DNA of 60,000 nt from Lineus longissimus (lineage: Eukaryota; Nemertea; Pilidiophora; Heteronemertea; Lineidae): the NCBI RefSeq assembly GCF_910592395.1, contig NC_088320.1, positions 5,520,001-5,580,000 on the forward strand, in the 5' to 3' direction. Below the pieces are notes generated by a model that worked only from the letters and a program-made list of their open reading frames with translations, was not told where the DNA came from and made no database searches. Of this stretch, positions 40,241-51,640 are shown one piece after another. Numbering within the stretch: position 1 is the first letter of the stretch; each line of letters begins with the position of its first letter. The position numbers were made by a program, and so were the translations under genes.

Positions 40241-40789
40241 CAAGTTGATACAGCAAAGCGTTTTTGAAATATACACCAGTTGAGAACTGTGACAAAACTA
40301 AATGCGAAATATTATACACGTTCTCCAGTTATGCACTGAGACATGGTTGCTTTGGAGATTTTAAATTCCAAACACCTGCCTGACATGCAGGACTACTGGT
40401 ATTCTGGTGTACCAAATACGGAATTTTTACCTTTCGATACGAATTTAAACCTAAAACATCACGTCAAATTTCAGTACGATTCTGTTTAAATTTGGATACG
40501 ATGAAGTCGTAAATGAATATGATTTGATTCTTAAACTGGAGCCTTTTCCCGGCTTTTGAAATTGATACGAAAGACGACACTTCCTTCTATAGTTCGGTGT
40601 GAAATTTTATGTATCGCATTGTGATCGATTGGACAAGATGTACATTTCTAATTTTGAGGAATTTCAAATTTGTGCGCTATCTGATTACCAGTTTTGATTG
40701 GGACGCGGAAGCAATATGTTTTAACTGTTTAAATCCTGACCGAAACTTTTTTGTACACATACAGAAACAAACAAAACAAATCCGGTATC

Positions 40790-40910
40790 CGCGGGTTCTG
40801 ATTTTGCAGCGGCGGACCCCAGCTGAGGTGGACGGTAGCGGGGCGAGGCGACCGGCTGTGCTCCTGAGACGGCAACACCTGTGTCCTTGCGAGGAGCACA
40901 GCGACATTAA
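40790..40910. other. GC-rich island in Dlx intron 2
   Basis: A 120-bp GC-rich block in AT-rich intron. The 124-codon open frame 40609-40983 (plus) passes through but has an AT-rich half and no domain, so coding is unsupported. Confidence 0.25.
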
Positions 40911-41551
40911 TCAATGTTCCCGATTCTCCTTATGTCAACAGACACTTGAGAATGAAGGACACTATTGTCCAGATTTCTTGTAAATATATCATGAAACGTG
41001 TAGCACAGTAGTTGGGGAAACATATCGAGTGAATATAGCAATAACGGCAACAAGTGAGCACGGGGAAATACGACAGCGCAAAACCTTCGCTGCAAAATTA
41101 GTTCGTATTTTTATTATATTTTTACGAGTTTATTCCATTTTCAATTATCACTTGATACAAAGATTAATTGACGAAGTCAAGTCTGGCAATATTTGCATGC
41201 ATATCAAAAGTCTTATTTTATTTTTAGGTCAGTTAATTTTCAAAAAATACTCTCTTTTTTTAAAATTCTGAATCTTTACATCTGGATACTGACTCAACAC
41301 AATAAAGAATGTGCTAGTACTGGTATCCTGTTTTCGTTTGAACTTTAGCGGCTACGGGTCAGAGCCAAGTCGATTTGAAACGCGGCAAGTCTATAATCCG
41401 TCCAGATAATCATATGTCTCCATGCAAAGATATCATCATATGATAATAATTAGATTAATGCATAATCAATGGGTACTGGGTTAGCTTGGATGAAATTATA
41501 AAGTATCAGAAATCAGAGTTTATATATCTTCTTGACCAATACCGATATTCA

Positions 41552-41565
41552 GGTACGCGCGTACC
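41552..41565. repeat. Perfect 14-bp palindrome GGTACGCGCGTACC
   Basis: CpG-containing perfect palindrome in AT-rich intron 2. No associated feature. Confidence 0.5.
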
Positions 41566-44275
41566 ACGGATGACAACAAAGTAAAATTAGCCCTTTGTAT
41601 TTTAAGATTTCTCGCGGATGGTGTAAGGTGAATAGTAATCAGCGAATGTTAAAAAATCTGCGTGGACAATCATGAAGTATGATATTGTTCGCAGTGTTTA
41701 TCATAATTATGATATGAAAAAGAAACTTAGGATGCCGTGTACATGGATGTATGTGTATGTTGCAGATGCATCGCTATGCTGTACATCTTCAAAGTCAATA
41801 ATCTACGTGCATCATCACTTACAATAGGGACGTTATAATAAACTAGGTTTTCAGTTATTTTAATCAGATGTTTCATAAGCGCTGCAAATAAACTTTGAAT
41901 GAAATATTACAGAATGCTACTTTCTAAAGAATAAAAGTTTATATGATGATGTGCTATGTAACAAGGATAATGCGTACTTTTCGGAAAAACGTTTAATTTG
42001 TACATTTCACAGGGGCTTATGAATTTCAAAATTGCGGCTTATAATCTTATAAAAACAGAAAAGAATCCGGGGTATGACTTCCTGCTCAAAATGTCCTAGC
42101 TAGCGCGAGTTGATTATTTATACAATGTATATCAATGAATAATGAATGATGAAGTAAACTTTGCAGCGTTCACCTCTTTTGGTGAAAATATTAAATTTCA
42201 AGACTGAAAATATCGCTGGACGCTTAATGTTGAACACAAAACGCACGAAAAACCTCCGTTCAGTCAATCCGACATTTTCAAGGGTACAGAGATGACCTAG
42301 TTCGACAACGACCGAGCTCGCTGTGTCTATACGCTGTCCCATTCACGTCTTATTCATCCCTTATCAGTTCCTGATCTAGGAATTTATCAAACTAGGAAAG
42401 GACACTGCTATGCATTGGATGCATTGTCACTCTATAGTACAGTTCCCCTATACGCCTGGGTATGTCGTTATCAAATTTGCATAATTTGCTGCAATTTTCT
42501 TCAGTTATGTTGCTTTACGACTCGTGTGACACTAGTGCTTATCTGAGCAATTTTAGGAGAATTGGTAGAAATTTGAGGTGTCATCTACGATTGTCCCCCA
42601 ACAGCGCAAGAGTTTGTGTCAACGTCATGTAAACACGGATCGCGTGTATTGGAGATCTGAACGGGAATTTGAAACGAAAAATTTAATTCTTTTGCAAAAT
42701 GTGCGGTAATCAGCGGGTCTATGAATTTAAATTGAAAATTAACACAAATATGAGAAGAGGAGAAAAGTACTTTTTCCCATTCCCTGCATTTAAATGATAT
42801 CAAATTGTTGCTTTTTCACTCCACAAGAGCTTTTAAACGACTAGAATCGGCGGTTATGAATGTGTTAAGATTAACACCAGAAACAAAGGAACGCTGGATG
42901 ACTCCGCAACAATGTTGTCATCGATTGATCGCCTGACTTGAAAGGTTATTATATTTCAACACATTTATTGAAGGTTTAATTTGATCACGTTTGTTGCATC
43001 AGAATGTTTTATTGATTGAAATGGTATTATTAACACTTTATTGACTGAGGAAAGTAACAGCCTAATCAGAAAATGAAATACAAGTATCATAATTTTTGGC
43101 ATCTGACTTTCGGGCTCGCGCTTCTTGCTTCGCGAATCATGGGACCGTATTGATGTTGGTATTGAAAGTTTATGTACGATATTTTATTCCTACCTACTTC
43201 TATGGAGCCTTTTTCAAAACATAAAAAGAGCAAAAAAAGCTACGGATAAAAGCGTGCGAATTGAATTGTACTGAATCGAGTTATATCCGGATTTCCAATA
43301 GTACGGCGTGTTTCATTTCCTCTTCTTGCTCACCACCTATGTTTTTCAATTGATTACAAGTTTACTGCATAGCAGGACATACTGAGATACAAAGCATAAA
43401 TTACTATGCTGAGTTATGAAATCAATATTGGTCAACTTTCGACTGAAAACAGGCCGCTCCTGGTTGTATTTGCTTGATTATGCGCGCAACATGTGTCCTC
43501 GGATGCGTAAGATAAATACAATTGCTAAATAATGTTGTGGTGAGAGTTAACCATGCGAGCTTAATGATAGATATACGGAGTAGAAAATGAGAACCACTTT
43601 CTTCTTCAATGTCATATTCATACGGATATCACAAGTAATCTTGTGCTATTTGCATGTCACCAGGCACTAAATGCAACTGGTCGATTTTCTACAGGAAATC
43701 TACCTTACCCTGGAGACATTCCAGGGAATATTCTGTCCAGAAAATGAATCCTTATTTGCCGCAATTGCCGGAGAATATTACAGGCATTACGCGGCGATTA
43801 TGAATGATTATCGTGTAACGTCTTTCGGTGACTACTGGCTCGACCAGACAAGACTAATTTGACAAATTAGCTATGATCGCTCATTAGGAAAATCGTCCAG
43901 GTAACGTCTACCTAACTGTGTAGAAGATGTCACAATTTATACCTTACCACTCCATGATGGCGTATATAATTAATAAATAAGGAGAGACAGTTTGTTTATC
44001 TATTATCTTATAACATAGATGAAATGAGAACACCCATAATCTTGTATCATTATGAAATTTTAAGCTGCCTGGTTCTCCTAATAAAATTACCACTAATTTC
44101 CAGCAACTAGGGGCTGAATTTCAGCCTTTACGACCCGTGATTTTCACTAATGACTCCGATGAACACTTACGCGATAAGAAAATGAGCGCAGTTGAAGTTG
44201 CCAAATTGTTAGGGTAGGATTATTCTGCCTAGAAAATTAAGGTAAATTAGAGAGGAGAGGATTACTTATACATAC

Positions 44276-44457
44276 CTGAGTTTGAGTAAGTCCTAGTGCG
44301 GCAGCGAGTTCGGCTCTCTCTGGAAGGGCCAGGTACTGTGTGCGCTGGAATCGCCGGTTTAACTGCTGAAGCTGTAAGCTGGAGTAAATAGTCCGGGGTT
44401 TACGCATTTTTTTCCCTTTGCCGTTCATGCGGAGTTGCTCCTCTACAAGCGATTTAT
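44276..44457 (-). CDS. dlx: Dlx exon 2: linker and homeodomain positions 1-44
   Basis: The acceptor is TCAATTCCAG|AT at 44458/44457. With the G left over from exon 1 the junction codon is GAT (Asp 102). The exon encodes 61 residues including the junction codon: an acidic linker, a basic NGKGKK stretch, then the homeodomain from about residue 119. Homeodomain signatures are RKPRTIYSS (Arg5 is residue 123), the [19 protein letters not shown] helix 1-2 region and LGLTQTQ leading into helix 3. These are diagnostic of Dlx/Dll rather than other NK-like or ANTP-class homeodomains. The donor is CAACTCAG|GTATGT at 44276/44275, phase 0, breaking the homeodomain between positions 44 and 45. Coding past the donor would end within a few residues. 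Confidence 0.97.
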
Positions 44458-46634
44458 CTGGAATTGACAAAATTCTGGTCAGTTTGGTCGAGATGTTATC
44501 GGATTTATTCTGACATTCAGAGCGGATTTATATGTAGTGGTCATATTTTGTAAATATATTTTGGATTACTCTCACATGTTTTTATAATTCAATTTCAAAT
44601 CTGACACTAAAAGTTAATGATATTTCGGCTGCTTTTGCAGCTACAACAAATGGTCATTCAACCTATTTTCATTTACTGGGAATACGTAAATATACTTTGT
44701 CATTTCAGTTATATTGGAACAAAGGATTGCGTTATTATTGTAATGCTCTTGCTCGGAGTTATGACAACACGCCTGGAATCATATACTTGATTTCTCGCGG
44801 TGGATTAATACCAGAGTCCATCACTTGTGGAATCACAGTCTCGAATACGTCAGTTCTTCCGTGTTTCATTCTTTTTACTTCATTAATGGATAAGTTTGGG
44901 TCGTATCGTTTATCTCTTTGACAGAACATGCCAATAGTTATCCGAAAATATTGTCATCTGGGGGTTCTAAGTGAAATTTAGAGTTGGTTCCTCAAACATT
45001 TGCAGGCAAAAGTGATTCCCTCAGTTACAGCTCTTTGATCATTTACGCGAAAGTTTATGTTTTCATATATTTTTCACAGCATCACCAGTTTGCCGTACAC
45101 TCTCGGCATGTTCTACAATATGGGCCGCATTGTGTCCTCTCAACACTGGAATATATTTCACACATGGGCTAACCCCTGCTACAGTTTGGTGCATGCGTAT
45201 TTGGCTTTCAATGGCGCTTTATGGTCAGTGGGCAGAGTTGGTGATTCCACAAATGTTCGCATTCTAAAATGACATGGGATTCTAATGTGTGTCTTTTAGA
45301 GCTATGACAATGCATCGAAATCGCATATGATATGCCACTTTGAACGGCCACGTGAAACGTGTCCTCTTTTTGAGTAACACAACACTATAGAGGGTTGTGT
45401 AGCATGGGTTTATTTTTAACGTGTCTATCGCTGCAACCCAAGTAGAAATAGCGTACAACAGAGAAACTGTTGCTGTTTTTCTCCGACATGTCAACTTGAG
45501 TAAATTCGATGAACTTCATATGAATTAATTTAGTTAAGAGACCAGCTGGCTTAATTGTGTAACAACTCATGTAAACCTATAGTCGCAATTTCGAATAAAG
45601 TTTGCTTACTTTTCTTGGACGATGTGTCGTTTGTGAGAATGCTCGAAAAATATTACAGTTCTGAGTGGAATTTAAATCTGTCAGTTAAACATTTTAAAGA
45701 TATAGTTCTGAGTTATTGCAGATTTCAACTCTAACTTTATGTGAAACGCAGTAGTTTCCTTTAAAAACAGATGACATTTGCAAATTTCGCAGAATGCGTG
45801 AAATAACAGAAGTTACGCCTCAAAGTACGGATGAGTCTGCCCGGATTCTAGCGCTATGTCAAAGTATGTATAAAAACCTAACTATGAATGTGATGTTAGC
45901 TTTTTCACTGATTGATCTTAGTTACTTCAGCCCGGAGCGTGAAATACTAGATATAGACAAGCAAAGTGCCTGATAAACTGGATGCGGGCGTTAACTCTTA
46001 ATAACAGAAAAAGCAACATGGGGATAGAAGTTTCTCGCATGTTGTCTCTGTCGTGCAAAACCTTTGCTTGGTTACATGCGCACGGACATAGTGAAGTCGT
46101 ACGAATTTCAATTCAAACTATGTTTACATTTATTTACCAGAATGCTCATTGGGTTGCTACTACTGAGAACATTTTCGGTATAATAGTTCACATTTGTGAT
46201 ATGGAACTATTAGATTGGTCCAAATTCTAATCGCGTTCCAGTTGTTGGGATTTAGTGACAAGTTTTGAATTGGACGTGCCTATATTTGAACGATACACAC
46301 ATGTTTACAAAATTTAATGGGTCCACGCACACTATTTATGTTGCATTGGGACTTGTTGCATTTTTCATTGCAATAATGTAGAAAACAGCAGAATGACGTC
46401 CCATTGATCCATGCATATATACGTCTCGAATTAAACTACTTTAACTTTGAGATGACCCGATATCAAGATGGGAGTTGGGAAACTGGTAAAATCTTAGGGT
46501 AGGCCCTACGCTTAGCTATCCTTTTTAACACTCTGAGGGGAACGCTGTCATCAACATCATACAAGTGGGGTTAGACGGATGTTGTTGGAAGGGGGTCAAG
46601 GGGGTTAGAGAAGAGGAAAAAGAGTCAAACTTAC
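44458..46634 (-). other. dlx: Dlx intron 1
   Basis: This 2,177-bp phase-1 intron runs between GACG|GTAAGT and TTCCAG|AT. It contains a few short open frames on both strands (for example 45057-45272 plus), none with recognisable motifs. I see no repeats or structured elements that stand out. Confidence 0.93.
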
Positions 46635-46938
46635 CGTCCCGTTGTGGCGATGTCGAGCAGGTTTGATGGTAGGGTGACATACTAAACGCATGGTGCGTCG
46701 GATGGTTGTAAGAAGTATGTGACATAGTGTTCATGGAAAAAGGGTAGCCGGGGATATGTTGAGTATGTCTTGGCGCGGTAAAAGCCCCATCGTGTTGCGA
46801 ATGCATCGTACCGGGGTACGAGGACCTGATGGGGTAGGGGGAATGGGTCCCCATCCCCATACCCTGTGATGCCTGTAGTTCCATAAAAGCCGATTTACTA
46901 TCCTGTTCTAAAGGATCTACTCCGTTCATGTTCAGCAT
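46635..46938 (-). CDS. dlx: Dlx exon 1: N-terminal region (residues 1-101 plus one base)
   Basis: This exon encodes the start of the protein. The ATG at 46938-46936 has A at -3, and an in-frame TAA lies 30 nt upstream (46968-46966), so the start cannot lie further 5' in this exon. A second ATG is at codon 4. Residues 14-21 read SKSAFMEL, matching the SKSAFMEF-type motif near the N terminus of Dlx/Dll proteins. Residues 34-42 (PYPIRSSYP) and the following MHSQHDG are also Dlx-like. The rest is rich in Ser, His, Met, Pro and Tyr, typical of the disordered Dlx N-terminal domain. The donor is GACG|GTAAGT at 46635/46634. Reading on into the intron would add only 36 unrelated residues before a stop. 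The mRNA start and 5' UTR boundary cannot be fixed from sequence. Confidence 0.95.
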
Positions 46939-47050
46939 TTTGCGTAGTGAATCCCTGGTAGCTGATTAAGTGTAATTTCGTAGTTAAATAAGGGAGAACT
47001 GCAAGAATCAGATGACTTAAACGATTTAGCCAGAGTGCCTAGTGTTTAAA
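46939..47050 (-). other. Immediate 5' flank / probable 5' UTR of Dlx
   Basis: The sequence directly upstream of the Dlx ATG carries an in-frame TAA at 46968-46966, fixing the start codon. No convincing TATA box or initiator is visible, so the transcription start is not assigned. Confidence 0.45.
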
Positions 47051-49860
47051 TCAACATGACACGAGCAGTTCTAATGAATATGGATCGGGTGGCAAACCAC
47101 GCCCTCATCCGAATTAAGCATTTAGATTGGCTGTCGCTGTCGCTAGAATCAAAATGGCGCCCGCAGAGCTGTCATTCAAATGCGGGCGCTAAACATTGTT
47201 GGCGACCAACATGGAAAATGTGTCACAGGAGGCCGCTTGCAATGAGTTTTCACCTTGCTAACCCAATTGCGATCAGTCGGGCTTAGCCTAGCGTTGTTTT
47301 TGACCCCCTGCGAGCGGGCCTAACTACGTTGCGGTTCAACGCTAAGGCGATTTCGGAAGATTTATTGATTAAAGTATTATTATTGCAAGCCAAGTCATCG
47401 AATAGTTACAACTCTGTTTACATTGATATTGACTTAATCAATTTAAGGGACGTATCAGTTCTAATGTGATATCACTCTCCGGATAGCCAAAATACTAATC
47501 TAAAACGCAAATAAAAATATTTATTTAAGGCGCTTTTTATTTCTATATCGAGGATTTTTTTCTTAAAAACTCAAGCAAGTCAAGAGACCATGGTATTTCT
47601 ACTCTTTGAATGCCATAAAGGACCGCGAAAGTCGGCCGGCGAGACCTTTACAAACCTGGCGCCGAGAGCTCCACTGCAAGGAGAGCTCACAATGGATGGG
47701 GCGTAACTCGGATCGAACCTCGCCGGTTCACACAAACACAGCATTGGGAATGCGAAATGCTTGCGAGTAGAAATCTAACTGAGAAAGTAAAAGTGGCACT
47801 TCTTTAAATTCTTTGGTCGATGATACAGCTTATTCTCTGAATTGATAATCCTTTCTGTGAAATCGTCCTCAGTCCTCAGGTTTAAGTCAGCATCAGGAAA
47901 ACAGAAGAAATTATAAGTTGATAACTAAATGTAGTCATTGCTACATGAGATCGAGCGGGCTGACGTACCATCTCTCAGCTTCTCCGTTGGGATGGCCATG
48001 AAACGAGACCATCGCGCCCATTAGCTCCATGTGACGCAAACGAGCATACGGTGACAAGCAGGTCATGTTGCTCCTTCGGGGAAGGAAGGCGAACATACAG
48101 AATCATGGTTTACAAGTACAAAAATTAACGCATCTGCTCTCTTGTAAGAGTTTAGGCAGTGGAGATTAAGCTGTTTCTGGTCACATTTTTCGACTTCGAC
48201 ATATACGGCCATGCAATTGATGATATATGTCATTTAGGTGGAGGCGCGTTAGCACAATAAGTTTGGGGAGATACTTAGTAGTTTTCCTACTAACCATGTT
48301 TACATTCGGATATCTGTGTCAGACACGAAGCGCTTCTTTCACCAGAAAGCTAATGCTGACGTCCTGTCGGCTTGTCCACACATACTTATACTTGAACACT
48401 GTCTACGTCTTAAGTCAAATCATTCAGGAGATCATCCTAAGCATGCGTTTGCCTATGCAAGGACGGTACGGTTTTATCTGCAATTATTTCGGGTTTGAAT
48501 GGCCTGTTTAATGGGAATTATGATCACTTGTATCAGCATATCACACTTAAAAGGCTAAATGCCTGATTCTACTAAGATATTTTCCGAACTGCAACATTAC
48601 GCTTGGCCCCAGTGGGTACCAATTCATTTAAAAGTACATGTATTGAATTCAGGCTTTTATCGTAGTCGAAACAAACAGCTTCATAACTGTACTTATTTAG
48701 GTGTACATGACTGCTTTGGCGTGCTGAGGCTTTGGCATGTCTGTTCAAACCCCGAAAAGTCCTTTGTTGTGCTGATTGCCAAAAATTCGGTTTTTCTCAT
48801 GATACTAAAAGGATCGATACGTTGGAGTGGTCATATGTTGGAGCATCATGGCTGAGAGGTCTCAGGGGAGGGCTATCTGCCCGGGCTAATACCTTAATCC
48901 CCATAGAAAAACCGCCTAAACACGCTCAACCAATACAAAGAAAACAAGAACACAAAAAGCAGAAGACTCGGTGTCCCAATTATGACGTAATCGTGACGCA
49001 ACAGCGGGGTCTAATGACACCTCTTCACGCTAGCATTGGGTAGCTGAAGGGACACAGCGCAACGTGACCTAACATAGTATGACATCACAAAGGGAGCGCA
49101 CTTGCCAAAGCGTTTTTAAGTGAAGGGTTTGTCAAGCTGACAGTGACATATACTCTTCTATGAAAACACGAACATGTCCTGTGCATTCTTCATGCATTGT
49201 TCACTCTAGCCTGAAGGGCATTCCATTCTCTCGCCAGCGGTTGAGGCTTCCTGCGGGGTGGGATATTACGCTCTCTTGCGCATTCCCTACAGATACCGCG
49301 TACATAATGTCATAGGTCCACGAGAATCTATAGTTCTTTGACATTCGGCCATAAGGTTGAATAACTCGAAACAAGGCAGGATTAAACAAGAATTATTTGA
49401 ATAAAACAATTCTCATGATCTTACGCTCTTGTTTTCTCCGCTTTTTATAAAAATAAACGTCAGCACAAAGTAATACCTGTACAGTAACGAACTTATCATA
49501 TCTTTTTGGAACAAATGCTCCATTGATGACACTGGCTTTCAAAGTACATTATTCGTGTACATTTTATTTTACATTAAGAGCGTATTGTCGTGAATTAGCA
49601 AAACAGTTGATTTCCCACTTGATCGCTGGGACACCACTCAATGTAATCTTTTAATCAAGGAACATTGTTTTCCTACTACTCGACAAATGTATGTTTATAG
49701 CATACGCAAGCAGTTTTATAGAATTAAAACATAATTCCAACAGCATGGTCAACATTTCCGGCCTTGGTACAGATCAAAGGATCAAAACACCAATCGGTGG
49801 TTTTGATTCAAAGGAATATGTGGCTGATCCTTGTCGCACCTTGTAAGAACGACAAAAAGG
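47051..49860. other. 5' flank of Dlx, gene-less
   Basis: No gene recognised. It contains a hairpin at 47156-47189 (GCGCCCGCA mirrored as TGCGGGCGC), another at 47286-47346 (TAGCGTTG with CAACGCTA), and a GC-richer repeat-like patch at 47.63-47.76 kb. The open frames at 48.2-49.0 kb (plus) show no domain. Confidence 0.5.
47655..47735 (-). repeat. Possible SINE fragment sharing a motif with 3.86 kb
   Basis: On the minus strand a B-box-like GGTTCGATCC lies near 47716, followed by GAGCTCTCC and TGGAGCTCTCGG. The last motif recurs in the same orientation at about 3869-3858, also followed by CCAGG. Two short matches suggest a shared, badly degraded repeat family. Confidence 0.3.
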
Positions 49861-49894
49861 TTGTCCGCAGCTGATGTACTGGATCACGGCCCCT

Positions 49895-50010
49895 GTAGGG
49901 TCTGAACACCCAGGGGTCAAACTAACCCCAGCCGCGCTAGGAGCCATCCGGCTCAGACCCCTGCATTGCCAGGCGTGGCAATTAAGTCGACGCCTAATTA
50001 CGCCCTGGCT
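49895..50010. promoter_or_regulatory. GC-rich symmetrical element with TAAT sites, about 3 kb upstream of Dlx ATG
   Basis: Two nested symmetries are visible. GGGTCTGA (49898) pairs with TCAGACCC (49953). GCCAGGCGTGGCAATTAA (49968-49985) mirrors TAATTACGCCCTGGC (49995-50009). ATTA/TAAT cores sit on the inner faces of the second pair. The block is GC-rich against AT-rich flanks. Candidate conserved regulatory element; a repeat fragment is the alternative. Confidence 0.3.
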
Positions 50011-50365
50011 GGTCGGGTGTCGAACTTATAAAAAGTGGTTTGCGTCCTCCCCGGGGTTCGCAACAGCTTGGCACTTGCCACAAAATGTATTGAAATTTGC
50101 ATATTTTTTTGCAATTAATCTTTTTGAAACTAAATTGCAAAGCATGCGTGATGAACATACTTTTGTCTGGTAATATCGGTCGAACGCCTTCTTATCTCAA
50201 GCCGGGCCAAACTGACGGACAATGTTGACCTATCACCATTACGTCATGTGCACCCATCCCGTATCCCTATGGGCTAAATTGATGAAAGGGTAGTTATTTC
50301 TGGCAGTTAGTTGGAAGCGCGTTCAAAACAATATCCAAAGACAACACCTTAAGTACTAAAACACG

Positions 50366-50460
50366 CCATTCTATCACGTATTATACATTTTTATAGTAAT
50401 TAACCCATCAAATAAGCCAATCTATCATGTATTATATATTTTTATAGTAATCAACCAATC
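50366..50460. repeat. Tandem duplication, ~50-bp period
   Basis: CCA(T/-)TCTATCA(C/T)GTATTATA followed by ATTTTTATAGTAAT(T/C)AACC occurs at about 50366 and 50417. Confidence 0.85.
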
Positions 50461-50817
50461 ATCCTGTAAAAAGAAAAAAAATACTTTCCTCGGTCTAAAA
50501 CAACATCTACATGTACATGTGATGCATAATTACCGTACCGACTCGAAGTGGAAAATTGTCCATTTGATTACAGTGTTTTAACGACAAACAGAAATCGCTT
50601 CCTTTTTAAAACGAGTGATTGATTGATAATCTGTGACTGTTTATTCTAACGTTTTCGAAGACGGCATTCGGTAGCAATTGAAGCAATGGTCAGGAGCTTT
50701 TTTTTGGTAGTGTCATATCTTTGTCTAATTTCAATCGCAGACATATTTGTGCACTTGCTGTTGTGTACTCCATTAGTGCCGCGAAAGAAATGAAACAGTC
50801 GAAAGGTGGTTAGTCCT

Positions 50818-51017
50818 CTCCACTCTTAGAAATGAAGAAATCTGAACTCTTGAAAAATCTTTAGAGGCTTTTCAACCAATTTGATAAGCACATCGTAGAG
50901 GTTTTTCTGTACAATGAAAGATGCTTTTTAAAGAAAATTACCTTCGGGGTGGATATCTATATTAGCCGAAAAGAGGGTTTTTCAAAAGTTCAAAAAGCTT
51001 TATTTCTAAGAGTGGAG
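50818..51017. mobile_element. MITE with ~40-bp terminal inverted repeats (200 bp)
   Basis: The left end CTCCACTCTTAGAAATGAAG continues to GAACTCTTGAAAAATC. The right end, reverse-complemented, reads CTCCACTCTTAGAAATAAAG and continues to GAACTTTTGAAAAACC. The inverted repeats are about 42 bp with few mismatches; the interior has no coding capacity. I see no clear target-site duplication. The CACTCTTAGAAA start is reminiscent of hAT-type ends, but without the 8-bp duplication the superfamily is unassigned. A related single terminus lies at 10234. Confidence 0.85.
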
Positions 51018-51529
51018 GTGCGGTCAGTCCGGAGTTTTGGTCTCTACAAGTCGACCTAGGACAGTCCTCACGATTGCATAACAATGAACTTGTAGGATGC
51101 CATCACCACAAGGTATCACGGATTTTTGTAATTTGTCGTTTTCGACTTCGTGGCCTAAATGCTCTTAGGCCTGAACGGAATGGGGTTGCATCCAGACCTG
51201 ACTCAAAAACCAGGGTGAATCTCAATACAGAAAGCACCTTTGGTAGGACCGCAGCATGTTGAAAGAACAATATTTCAACAGTCTGTTGTGGCACTGATGA
51301 ACCTAGGTGAAAATCTTCCACCGATAATGACTTCCCACCGTCCGCGATTGCGCCTGCCAACAGACAAGGCACGGACAATGCAAGTAATCATTTTCTCTCA
51401 TCCTAATTTCGTGTTTATTCCCTTATTCTCCTTGATTAGGCGGATCAATCACCCAGCGCCACCATAAGTGTCTCAGTTTCAATCAAAATCCCACATCGAG
51501 ACATAAATATGCATTAGACAGCGCCAAAC

Positions 51530-51640
51530 ACGTGGCCGCCATATTGTTATGAAGTCCCCTATGGCCGCGGCCATTTTGTTTTAGCGCGTCGCCGTTGGCG
51601 GCAAAACGTCTCTTCACGTACGCGCCGTTGCTAATGCTAT
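51530..51640. promoter_or_regulatory. CpG-rich patch with YY1-like motifs
   Basis: GCCGCCATATTG and GCCGCGGCCATTTTG occur within about 40 bp, followed by several CG-rich blocks. GCCGCCAT-type motifs near CpG clusters are common at bilaterian promoters, so this could mark a transcription start of an unseen gene. No exon is recognised beside it. Confidence 0.25.

Larger units (their letters stand above)
21742..44275 (-). other. dlx: Dlx intron 2, about 22.5 kb
   Basis: A phase-0 intron splitting the homeodomain between positions 44 and 45. It is mostly AT-rich with several GC-richer islands (about 24.19-24.40, 25.84-25.99, 28.33-28.57, 34.93-35.15, 38.69-38.96 and 40.79-40.91 kb) and TAAT-core clusters near 25.24 and 40.13 kb. 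It also holds a 97-bp direct duplication (23006-23195), a TTCTA microsatellite (33.47 kb) and scattered palindromes. I recognise no nested gene. Open frames in the GC-rich islands are short and open in several frames at once, which is expected from base composition. A large second intron with embedded enhancers would be reasonable for a developmental regulator, but that is inference. Confidence 0.9.
21355..46938 (-). other. dlx: Dlx/Distal-less homeobox gene, full coding span (3 exons, 2 introns)
   Basis: The gene runs from the ATG at 46938 to the TAA at 21357-21355. Exons are 46938-46635 (304 nt), 44457-44276 (182 nt) and 21741-21355 (387 nt). Junction phases are 1 and 0, giving 290 codons plus stop, within the usual size of Dlx proteins. 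All four splice sites follow GT-AG. The second intron splits the homeodomain exactly between positions 44 and 45 (Gln/Val), the junction seen in other Dlx/Dll genes. Dlx proteins are nuclear transcription factors that bind TAATT-type sites and pattern ectoderm, appendages and neural tissue. No second Dlx gene or other homeobox lies in the window, so this is not a close tail-to-tail pair as in vertebrates, at least within 21 kb downstream. The class assignment is firm; the phylum is not. Confidence 0.95.

Noticed and set aside
44237-44275. Read-through of exon 2 after LTQTQ into intron sequence
   Set aside because: The residues beyond the donor are intronic; the homeodomain continues only through exon 3.
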